Shown here piece after piece: positions 9,047-15,767 of a stretch of 64,000 bases of DNA. This DNA comes from Pseudomonas sp. Choline-02u-1 (GTDB lineage: Bacteria; Pseudomonadota; Gammaproteobacteria; Pseudomonadales; Pseudomonadaceae). The stretch covers positions 62,001-126,000 of the forward strand of contig NZ_PJBC01000059.1 in assembly GCF_002836515.1 (NCBI RefSeq), given 5' to 3'. Each line of letters opens with the position of its first letter. Positions within the stretch are counted from its first letter, which is position 1. The position numbers and the translations under genes were made by a program. Below the pieces are notes generated by a model that was given only the letters and a program-made list of their open reading frames with translations, was not told the origin of the DNA and ran no database searches.

Positions 9047-9616
9047 TCAGCGATTCTGCGCCGAAGGTGTGGCAGGCAGTGGCCTCGTCGGCGTGCTGTT
9101 CAGCCAGTTCGCCAGCAGGCGCGTCGACAACGGAATGAAGAAGTACACCATCAGCGGTGTCAGGCAGGCCGTGCCGATCAATATGCGCGGCAACAGGCTC
9201 AACTCAGCGAGCAGCGGGCCGAGAACAAAATTGAATATCAGCGACACCGGAAAAAACGCCAGCCAGATCGCCACGGCCTGTTTCCAGCGCGGCGGACGTT
9301 GTCCGGCAGCGCCAAACCAGCCCTCGATGCCGCTGACCCGATGTTCCTTGGGATGTGCGAACAGGTCGCTGCCCCGGTTCAACCAGGCCATGCGCGATGC
9401 AGAGTATTCCCACGCATGCAGGGTTTGCTCATCAACAAAGCGAAAAATGATCTGGAATTCGTTATCACCGGGCGGTGGCGCAAGGACGCCGGAGCCCAAG
9501 TAGCCGGGGAAATCGGTCGCCAATTGTTCGCCTTCGCGCAGCCAGGCGATCAGATCGTGATACCGGCCATCGGCAACGCGACGCGCTACCATCAGCGTGA
9601 CGGGGGAAGTAGACAT
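9047..9616 (-). CDS. antibiotic biosynthesis monooxygenase (ABM) domain protein with membrane anchor
   Basis: A 189-residue protein from the ATG at 9616. Residues about 1-95 form an ABM/dimeric alpha-beta barrel domain (VTLMVARRVADGRYHDLIAW, then FQIIFRFVDEQTLHAWE). Two or three hydrophobic segments follow (about 110-165: WLAFFPVSLIFNFVLGPLL and ILIGTACLTPLMVYFF). The family is usually annotated as monooxygenase but many members are only heme- or ligand-binding. It is divergent from the LitR-type regulator across 211 bases, the usual geometry of a regulated target beside its regulator, so light control is plausible but not shown. Confidence 0.8.
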   Translation of the reverse strand: MSTSPVTLMVARRVADGRYHDLIAWLREGEQLATDFPGYLGSGVLAPPPGDNEFQIIFRFVDEQTLHAWEYSASRMAWLNRGSDLFAHPKEHRVSGIEGWFGAAGQRPPRWKQAVAIWLAFFPVSLIFNFVLGPLLAELSLLPRILIGTACLTPLMVYFFIPLSTRLLANWLNSTPTRPLPATPSAQNR

Positions 9617-9827
9617 TGTGTATCTCCGCATTTCGAGTGCTTCGCTCCGGGTAAGAGCATCGCCTGACGCAGACCAGGGTGAAGGCCTGCGCTATACAAC
9701 AAGCAAAGATTATTCCTGATTTTGTGGATTAAACCAGTTACTTTCGTCGCAGATCGCTACTTGAACCTTTGCGGCTCATCATGGTTAGAATGGCGAACGA
9801 CGAACCGACTTGGAAGCTGATCGCCAG
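9617..9827. promoter_or_regulatory. divergent control region between ABM gene and LitR-type regulator
   Basis: 211 bases between two genes reading outwards. It is more AT-rich than its surroundings around 9693-9735 (TATACAACAAGCAAAGATTA and onward), as expected for overlapping promoters. LitR-class regulators bind TATACA-like sites; one TATACAA is present at 9693-9699, but a single short match is weak evidence. Confidence 0.35.
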
Positions 9828-10787
9828 ATGCCTGTAATCATGGAACCTCGCCCGGCTTCGACATCTCCCGGCACACTCGATCGCGAAGAGCTGTTTCCCA
9901 TTCGTGAAGTGGCGCGCCTGACCGGGGTTAACCCAGTGACCCTGCGGGCCTGGGAGCGTCGGTACGGATTGATCCAGCCAACCCGCACCGAAAGCGGCCA
10001 TCGTCTGTATTCAATGCACGATATCGAGCGCGTTCGCGTTATTGTCGACTGGATCGATCGCGGCGTGGCGGTGAGCAAAGTTGGCAAGATCCTGGCCAAG
10101 ACAGAGCCTCACAAGGTTCTGTCAAACTTCATTTCCGACGACCATGTGCAGGCCGATTACAGGCAATGGCAGGAGCAGATTCAGCAGGCGGTCAGTGAAT
10201 TCGACGACCAGCAGCTGGATCGCGTCTACGGGCAGGTTTTCTCGTCGTACACGCTAGCGGTGGTATTTGAAGCCATCATCATGCCGTTGTGGCGGCAGCT
10301 GCTACAGCGCCATGACGCCTTCGGGCAGACCAGCGAGTGGTTGTTTTTCGATAGTTTTCTCAGGGCGCGCGTGTTGCAGCGCATCGTCATGTTGCGGGGC
10401 GCGCAGCCGCGTCGGGTGATCGTCAGCGCACTCGCAGGTCAGTGCAGAGAGCTTGAATTGCTGGTCGCGGCGCTGTTTCTCAGCGGCAACGACTCATACG
10501 TGCGGGTGCTGACGACGGGCCAGCCTTTCGATGAATTGACGCTGGTCTGCGAAAAGATCAAGCCTGACGCGCTTGTGCTGTTTTCCAATCATGCCCCCGG
10601 GCCGGACTTGCCCCGGCGTCTTAATCGCCTGGCGCTAAGCCTGGATTGTCAGTTGATGCTGGCCGGCGATGCCTGCGAACTGGCCGAAGACAGCCTGGCC
10701 GGCTCGGCAGTGGCATGCCTGGGTAGCGAGGGCGCGACGATGCGTCAGCGCATGAAACAATTCCTCGCAGGCAAGCTTGATACCTGA
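9828..10787 (+). CDS. MerR-family regulator, class II LitR type (B12-independent)
   Basis: A 319-residue regulator from the ATG at 9828 (an in-frame ATG at 9840 is also possible). Residues about 25-95 are a MerR DNA-binding domain (IREVARLTGVNPVTLRAWER, RYGLIQPTRTESGHRLYS). The remainder has the helical-bundle plus Rossmann-like layout of CarH/LitR light sensors, but the Wx9EH and DxHxxG motifs that hold adenosyl-B12 are not found. That combination defines class II LitR proteins, which in Pseudomonas cannot sense light alone and are linked to short LOV proteins. A LOV gene lies 660 bases downstream on the other strand. Confidence 0.83.
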   Translation: MPVIMEPRPASTSPGTLDREELFPIREVARLTGVNPVTLRAWERRYGLIQPTRTESGHRLYSMHDIERVRVIVDWIDRGVAVSKVGKILAKTEPHKVLSNFISDDHVQADYRQWQEQIQQAVSEFDDQQLDRVYGQVFSSYTLAVVFEAIIMPLWRQLLQRHDAFGQTSEWLFFDSFLRARVLQRIVMLRGAQPRRVIVSALAGQCRELELLVAALFLSGNDSYVRVLTTGQPFDELTLVCEKIKPDALVLFSNHAPGPDLPRRLNRLALSLDCQLMLAGDACELAEDSLAGSAVACLGSEGATMRQRMKQFLAGKLDT

Positions 10788-10790
10788 AAC

Positions 10791-11396
10791 TCAGGCGTGC
10801 AGGGCAGGGTGGGTCAGGCGATGCTGTTGCAGGATGAACTGGCGCAGGCGCTCGGTTTCGTCGGCATCGGTCTGGCTCAGTTCGTAAGCGAAGAAGCCTT
10901 GCTCGGTTTCACGCTCGAAATGGCCGCGCAACGAGATGCGCTCATAACCGGAAGGGCTGAACCACAGGGCGAAATGTTTCGGGGGTTTGGTTTTGTTGCG
11001 TACTTCCAGCAATACACCTTTGTGGGACACTTCATGCACCCACAACATGCCGGGTTGGCCCTTGGCGTTTTCCAGTGCCACTGGCTCTTCAAGTACCAAG
11101 CGCCACGGGCGCACCATCGGGCCGTCTTCGTAAATGCTCGGGACACCGAGACGCAGGTGCAACGCGTGGAACTCGTCTTCCACCAGATGCAGCGGAAAAG
11201 TCATCTGCTGATTTTCGAAGTTGGCCTGGATCGTCACTTGCTCATGCGCTGCCAGGCGCGTCAGCAAATCGCGAATCTGCGAACCGCCATTAACCAGCAG
11301 ACTCGACGTTGCATCCCGCACATTCAGTTGCGGGTTGTGCTGCATGGTCTGGATGAAATCCAGCTCATCCTGAGTGAGAAGGGCGTCGCGCTGCAT
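10791..11396 (-). CDS. PilZ-like domain protein (degenerate c-di-GMP motifs)
   Basis: A 201-residue soluble protein. Residues about 1-95 form an N-terminal domain like the YcgR-N fold (LDFIQTMQHN, LLTRLAAHEQVTIQANFENQ), and residues about 100-175 look like a PilZ barrel: RPWRL, then VHEVSHKGVLLEV. Canonical PilZ needs RxxxR and D/NxSxxG; here the first is RxxR and the second ExSxxG, so c-di-GMP binding may be weak or lost. It converges on the LitR-type gene with only three bases between the stops and is preceded by the LOV gene 54 bases upstream on the same strand, suggesting a LOV-PilZ operon. Confidence 0.68.
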   Translation of the reverse strand: MQRDALLTQDELDFIQTMQHNPQLNVRDATSSLLVNGGSQIRDLLTRLAAHEQVTIQANFENQQMTFPLHLVEDEFHALHLRLGVPSIYEDGPMVRPWRLVLEEPVALENAKGQPGMLWVHEVSHKGVLLEVRNKTKPPKHFALWFSPSGYERISLRGHFERETEQGFFAYELSQTDADETERLRQFILQQHRLTHPALHA

Positions 11397-11450
11397 GGCT
11401 AACTCGAAGTGGATAGTTACAAAGTCATTGGTGATTGTAGTTAATGACCA

Positions 11451-11927
11451 TCAGTTCGCGCTTTTGTTTGCGCCGTTCGTCGCTTTGATAGCCGCCAGCT
11501 CGTCCTGCAATGCAGCCACTTGTGCTTCCAGCTGCGCTACCCGCTGCTGCGCCCTGACCTGAACGGTCACATCCTTTTGCACACCGATGAAATATGTCTG
11601 GCCGTCATCGGCGTTCTTTACTGTCGACAGCGACAACTCATTCCAGAACGGTGTGCCATCCTTGCGATAGTTGCGCAGGATTTCGCGGCACGAACCACCC
11701 GTTCGCAACGTCTCGCGAATCAGCTGCAGACTCTGTTGGTCGCGGTCGCCAGCCTGCAGGAAGCGACAGTCCTGGTAGAGAATCTCTTCACTGCTGTAGC
11801 CGGTCAGCCGTTCAAAAGCGGGGTTTACGTAAATCAGGATGTTGTCCTGCTCGCCTTCCTTTTCAGCGACCACGATCCCGTCATTCGAGGCGTTGATCAC
11901 CATTTGCAGCAGACTTGCGTTGATCAT
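11451..11927 (-). CDS. short LOV-domain blue-light photoreceptor
   Basis: A 158-residue protein that is almost entirely one LOV (PAS) domain. Residues 12-118 carry NASNDGIVVAEKEG, YVNPAFERLTGY, the flavin-adduct motif YQDCRFLQ with Cys54, NYRKDGTPFWNELS and YFIGVQKDV. Cys54 would form the photo-adduct with FMN. A C-terminal coiled-coil helix (about 120-148, RVAQLEAQVAALQDELAAIK) probably mediates dimerisation; there is no output domain. The architecture is that of the P. putida short LOV proteins PpSB1/PpSB2. It has a strong GGGAGG ribosome site. It is likely to act with the neighbouring B12-independent LitR regulator. Confidence 0.92.
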   Translation of the reverse strand: MINASLLQMVINASNDGIVVAEKEGEQDNILIYVNPAFERLTGYSSEEILYQDCRFLQAGDRDQQSLQLIRETLRTGGSCREILRNYRKDGTPFWNELSLSTVKNADDGQTYFIGVQKDVTVQVRAQQRVAQLEAQVAALQDELAAIKATNGANKSAN

Positions 11928-12080
11928 CCCAGAACCCCTCCCGTTGTGTCAGTGGCTGGCATTCTAGAAGAAAGGCACGGACTGTCTATAGGCCATCAGC
12001 GCGCAGTGAGGGCTGATCGCAGCTACGGCGCATGGGCTGTTACTATCGCGGCTCTTTTTTTCAGTTTCAGGATCAGATTG

Positions 12081-12536
12081 ATGAAAGTCGCCATTCTCTC
12101 CGGTTCGGTCTATGGCACCGCCGAAGAAGTCGCCCGCCACGCCCAGAACCTGCTGAAAGCCGCCGGCTTTGATACCTTTTACAACTCGCGCGCCACGCTG
12201 GCCGATCTTCTGGCGTCCGGCCCTGAGGCCCTTCTTGCCGTCACTTCGACCACTGGCATGGGCGAGTTGCCGGACAACCTGCAACCGTTGTATTCGACCC
12301 TGCGCGATCAGTTGCCTGCCACATTGCGCGGCCTGCCCGGCGCGGTGATCGCCCTCGGTGATGCCAGCTATGGCGACACCTTTTGCGGCGGTGGCGAGCA
12401 GATGCGCGAGTTGTTTGCCGAATTGGGCGTGAATGAGGTGCAGGAAATGCTGCGCATCGACGCCAGCGAAAGCGTGACGCCGGAAACCGATGCCGAGCCG
12501 TGGCTGGCGCAACTGATCGAAGCGCTCAAGGGCTGA
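12081..12536 (+). CDS. flavodoxin, MioC type
   Basis: A 151-residue flavodoxin-like FMN protein: the phosphate loop SGSVYGTAEEVARHA is near residue 7, STTGMGELPDNL near residue 57 and LGDASYGDTFCGGGEQM near residue 92 wrap the flavin ring. The length matches the MioC/YqcA group of short single-electron carriers. Its start follows a weak AGGATCAG. It is divergent from the LOV gene across about 150 bases. The partner enzyme cannot be told from context; a link to the flavin-using LOV protein is only proximity. Confidence 0.88.
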   Translation: MKVAILSGSVYGTAEEVARHAQNLLKAAGFDTFYNSRATLADLLASGPEALLAVTSTTGMGELPDNLQPLYSTLRDQLPATLRGLPGAVIALGDASYGDTFCGGGEQMRELFAELGVNEVQEMLRIDASESVTPETDAEPWLAQLIEALKG

Positions 12537-12601
12537 TCGGCCAGGATTTTCGCTGCACCTTGCAAGCGTCGTTGTGTCGGCAGTGATACAGGCTGTCTGC
12601 C

Positions 12602-12620
12602 TGACTGACTCGTTCAGTCA
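12602..12620. promoter_or_regulatory. 7-5-7 inverted repeat, candidate operator
   Basis: TGACTGA, CTCGT, TCAGTCA: perfect seven-base arms with a five-base spacer. It lies 92-110 bases before the start of the class II aldolase gene and fits the shape of TetR-family operators. No TetR gene is seen nearby, so the regulator would have to be encoded elsewhere. Confidence 0.55.
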
Positions 12621-12711
12621 TCAAGCTGGCTGCCAATGCAACTACGCGATGCCCTGCGCCTGACTAGACTGCTGACACGAGCAGAACAAGAAGAACGCAG
12701 AGGTGCATACA

Positions 12712-13494
12712 GTGAGCGTAGCCCCCGTCCAGTCGTCGCCGAATGTCAAAGACCAGGTCAGCGCTGCCGAGTGGCAGACTCGCGTCGACCTTGCCGCCTG
12801 TTATCGCCTGGTCGCGCTGCATGGCTGGGACGATCTGATCTTCACGCATATTTCCGCCAAGGTGCCCGGCACCGAAGATTTTCTGATCAATCCGTTTGGC
12901 TTGATGTTCCATGAAATTACCGCTTCAAGCCTGGTGAAAGTCGATCAGGCCGGCAATAAACTCATGGACAGCCCTTACGAGATCAACCCGGCCGGTTACA
13001 CCATCCACAGCGCCGTCCACGAGGTGCGCCACGATGTGGTTTGCGTGCTGCATACGCACACTGCGTCGGGCGTGGCGGTGTCGGCGCAAAAGCAGGGGGT
13101 GCTGCCGATCAGTCAGCAGTCGTTGTTCGTGTTGTCGAGCCTGGCTTATCACGCCTATGAAGGTGTGGCGCTGAACCATGAAGAGAAGGCGCGTCTGCAG
13201 GCCGATCTCGGCGACAACAACTTTCTCATGCTGCACAACCACGGTTTGCTGACCTGCGGCGGCACCATCGCCGATACCTTTCTGATGATGTTCACCTTCC
13301 AGCGTGCCTGCGATATTCAGGTCATGGCACAAACGGGTGGGGCGGAACTGATCGCCATCGAACCGCAGATTCTCGCCGGCGCCAAGGCGATGATTGCGGG
13401 CGTGACCAAGAGCGCGCAGGGCATGGGCGGCGCGCTGGCGTGGCCGGCGCTGCTGCGCAAACTCGATCTCCAGGATCCGGGGTATAAATTCTAA
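12712..13494 (+). CDS. class II aldolase/adducin family protein
   Basis: A 260-residue protein starting at a GTG (MSVAPVQSSPNVKDQ) with GAGG eight bases upstream; a GTG nine bases earlier would overlap that site. The fold signature is RVDLAACYRLVALHGWDDLIFTHISAK, then the metal-binding VLHTHTASGVAVSA and MLHNHGLLTCGG. Members are zinc aldolases of sugar phosphates or aldol-type decarboxylases; longer-chain substrates are also known and the substrate here is unknown. It is the first gene of a three-gene group with a hydrolase (stop/start overlap at 13492-13496) and an SDR. Confidence 0.87.
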   Translation: MSVAPVQSSPNVKDQVSAAEWQTRVDLAACYRLVALHGWDDLIFTHISAKVPGTEDFLINPFGLMFHEITASSLVKVDQAGNKLMDSPYEINPAGYTIHSAVHEVRHDVVCVLHTHTASGVAVSAQKQGVLPISQQSLFVLSSLAYHAYEGVALNHEEKARLQADLGDNNFLMLHNHGLLTCGGTIADTFLMMFTFQRACDIQVMAQTGGAELIAIEPQILAGAKAMIAGVTKSAQGMGGALAWPALLRKLDLQDPGYKF

Positions 13495-14396
13495 TGCCGC
13501 TCGCCGAGATTCCGCTGAGTGTCTGGCGCAAGCGCAGCCGGACGTTCGTTTTCCGTGGTCAGACGATTCGTTACTGGACGGTCGGGCAGGGTGAGCCGCT
13601 GCTGTTGATCCACGGTTTCCCGACCGCCAGCTGGGATTGGCATTACCTGTGGCAGCCACTGGCTCAGCGTTATCGGGTGATCGCCTGCGACATGCTCGGC
13701 TTCGGCGATTCGGCGAAACCGCGCAATCACACCTACAGCCTGCTGGAACAGGCCGATCTGCAACAGGCGCTGCTCGCCCATCTGCAGGTTGAACAAGCCG
13801 TGCATATTTTCGCTCATGACTATGGCGACAGCGTCGCTCAGGAATTACTCGCGCGGCATTACGAAAAACGCATCGAAGTTGCCAGTTGCGTGTTCCTCAA
13901 TGGCGGTCTGTTTCCGGAGACCCACCGGCCTTTACTGATGCAAAAACTGCTGCTCAGCCCGATTGGCTGGCTGCTCGGCCGCGCCTTCAGCCGTGAAGCG
14001 CTGGTCAAAGGATTTCGGCAGATCTTCGGCCCGCAGACCCAGCCGACTGAAAGCGAACTGGATGATTACTGGAGTCTGGTCGACAGCAACCATGGCCCGC
14101 GCATCCTGCACAAATTGATCACCTACATTCCGGAGCGCCGGGTGCAACGCGACCGCTGGGTGGCTGCCATGCAGCGGGGGGACATTCCCTTGCGGGTGAT
14201 CGACGGCGCATTCGATCCGATCTCCGGCGTGCACATGGTCGAGCGTTATCGCGAACTCATCCCTGATGCGGACACCATTTTGTTGCCGGGCATCGGCCAC
14301 TATCCGCAGACCGAAGCCCCGGTGCAGGTGCTCAAGCACTATCTGGCGTTTCGTGATCGTCTGGTATTGCCTCCGCGCAAGGTGGCTTACTCCTGA
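13494..14396 (+). CDS. alpha/beta hydrolase with Asp nucleophile
   Basis: A 300-residue alpha/beta hydrolase. The oxyanion-hole segment is LLLIHGFPTASWDWHYLW; the nucleophile elbow FAHDYGDSVAQ carries Asp rather than Ser, as in epoxide hydrolases and haloalkane dehalogenases; DMLGFGDSAKP precedes it and the C-terminal GIGHYPQTEAP supplies the catalytic His. The acid is probably in IDGAFDPISG. The haloalkane-dehalogenase Trp pair is not obvious, which favours epoxide hydrolase or a related role. The ATG overlaps the TAA of the aldolase gene by one base, so translation is coupled. Confidence 0.85.
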   Translation: MPLAEIPLSVWRKRSRTFVFRGQTIRYWTVGQGEPLLLIHGFPTASWDWHYLWQPLAQRYRVIACDMLGFGDSAKPRNHTYSLLEQADLQQALLAHLQVEQAVHIFAHDYGDSVAQELLARHYEKRIEVASCVFLNGGLFPETHRPLLMQKLLLSPIGWLLGRAFSREALVKGFRQIFGPQTQPTESELDDYWSLVDSNHGPRILHKLITYIPERRVQRDRWVAAMQRGDIPLRVIDGAFDPISGVHMVERYRELIPDADTILLPGIGHYPQTEAPVQVLKHYLAFRDRLVLPPRKVAYS

Positions 14397-14551
14397 TTTT
14401 CATCGAGAGCAGAGGCTCTCGGCGAGCTGGCAGTCTCGATCATCCCCCAGCCTTATCGCGCACCATTCAGCCCCAGCCGTGTTCGTTGTGACCCAAAGCG
14501 CCGTGCCTGACACTCGGGACCACTATCCCTTGGCCTGCTGGAGTTGCTGCA

Positions 14552-15463
14552 ATGAATGAGCCTGTGCGTTTCGAAGATAAAGTCGTGATTGTCACCGGCG
14601 CCGGTGGCGGCCTCGGTCGTGCGCATGCGCTGCTGTTCGCCAGACAGGGCGCCAGGGTATTGGTCAACGATCTCGGTGGCTCGACGCAGGGCGAGGGCGC
14701 CAATGCCTCGGCCGCCGACCGCGTGGTGGCGGAAATTCGCGAGGCTGGTGGTATCGCCGAAGCCAACCATGACTCGGTCACCGACGGCGACAAACTGGTG
14801 CAAAACGCCCTCGACGTCTTTGGCCGCGTCGACGTGGTGGTCAACAACGCCGGGATTCTGCGCGACAAATCGTTTCACAAGATGGACGACGCCGACTGGG
14901 ATCTGGTTTATCGCGTCCACGTCGAAGGCGCCTACAAGGTGACTCGTGCTGCCTGGCCGCATCTGCGCGAGCAAAACTACGGTCGGGTGATTTTCACGGC
15001 ATCGACTTCGGGCATCTATGGCAATTTCGGGCAGTCCAACTACGGCATGGCCAAACTCGGGCTTTACGGGTTGACCCGAACGCTGGCGATCGAGGGACGC
15101 AAGAACAACATTCTGGTCAACGCCATCGCCCCGACCGGCGGCACACGCATGACCGAAGGCCTGATCCCGCCGCAAGTCTTCGAGCAGCTGAAGCCGGAAC
15201 TGGTCAGCCCGCTGGTGGTGTATCTGGCCAGTGAGCAGTGTCAGGAAACGTCCGGCCTGTTCGAAGTCGGCGGCGGCTGGATGGGCAAGGTGCGCTGGGA
15301 ACGTAGCCTCGGCGCCGGCTTCGACCCGCGCGAAGGGTTCTCGCCGGAGGATGTGGCGGCGCACTGGCAGCAGATTTGTGATTTCGAGGGCGCGGCGCAC
15401 CCGAAGGACAATATTGAAGCGTTGAAGGAAATGATGGCGAATTTGCAGAAGTATTCGATTTGA
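14552..15463 (+). CDS. SDR oxidoreductase, multifunctional-enzyme type 2 (3-hydroxyacyl-CoA dehydrogenase) like
   Basis: A 303-residue short-chain dehydrogenase. VTGAGGGLGRAHALLFARQG is the nucleotide-binding start, VNDLGG the adenine-side loop, NNAGILRDKSFHKMDDADW the NNAG region, and YGMAKLGLYGLTRTLA holds the catalytic Tyr and Lys. The extended C-terminus (about 250-303) and the LRDKSFHKM wording match the dehydrogenase part of eukaryotic peroxisomal multifunctional enzyme type 2, which oxidises 3-hydroxyacyl-CoA. With the aldolase-fold and hydrolase genes it suggests lipid or aromatic-side-chain breakdown. The 155-base gap means an extra promoter is possible. Confidence 0.87.
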   Translation: MNEPVRFEDKVVIVTGAGGGLGRAHALLFARQGARVLVNDLGGSTQGEGANASAADRVVAEIREAGGIAEANHDSVTDGDKLVQNALDVFGRVDVVVNNAGILRDKSFHKMDDADWDLVYRVHVEGAYKVTRAAWPHLREQNYGRVIFTASTSGIYGNFGQSNYGMAKLGLYGLTRTLAIEGRKNNILVNAIAPTGGTRMTEGLIPPQVFEQLKPELVSPLVVYLASEQCQETSGLFEVGGGWMGKVRWERSLGAGFDPREGFSPEDVAAHWQQICDFEGAAHPKDNIEALKEMMANLQKYSI

Positions 15464-15506
15464 AAGTATCGGAGCCACCAGCCTTCTTGCCTGGTGGCTC
15501 CAGCTT

Positions 15507-15767
15507 TCAGATGTATCTTTTTTCTGTCATGAACTTGGGGGGCTTCCAGTTAGGTCCTTTGATAGCGAGGCCCTTTTCTCCCTCCAGCAAGATTCCGGCA
15601 GCGAAGAGCCGAGAGTACGATGCTTCCAGGGCCCCATACTCGTTGATCAGGTCTCGATTGTGGCGTCTGATCGTCATGTCCAGATGTGGCGTTGCCTGAA
15701 GTAACGCGAACACCGTGACTATGTCATCCAGAGGTTCATTTTTAACGATCATCTCAACGGTGCTCAT
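15507..15767 (-). CDS. probable immunity protein of the S-type pyocin
   Basis: An 86-residue acidic-to-neutral soluble protein, MSTVEMIVKNEPLDDIVTVF at the start and KPPKFMTEKRYI at the end. The ATG at 15767 has GGAGG seven bases upstream, and its first bases overlap the TGA of the pyocin (ATGA), the normal arrangement for bacteriocin immunity genes. No DNase-immunity (Im2/Im9-like) or tRNase-immunity signature was recognised, consistent with the unusual toxin domain. Assignment as immunity rests on position, size and overlap. Unlike the pyocin it is intact, so it could still protect the cell. Confidence 0.72.
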   Translation of the reverse strand: MSTVEMIVKNEPLDDIVTVFALLQATPHLDMTIRRHNRDLINEYGALEASYSRLFAAGILLEGEKGLAIKGPNWKPPKFMTEKRYI

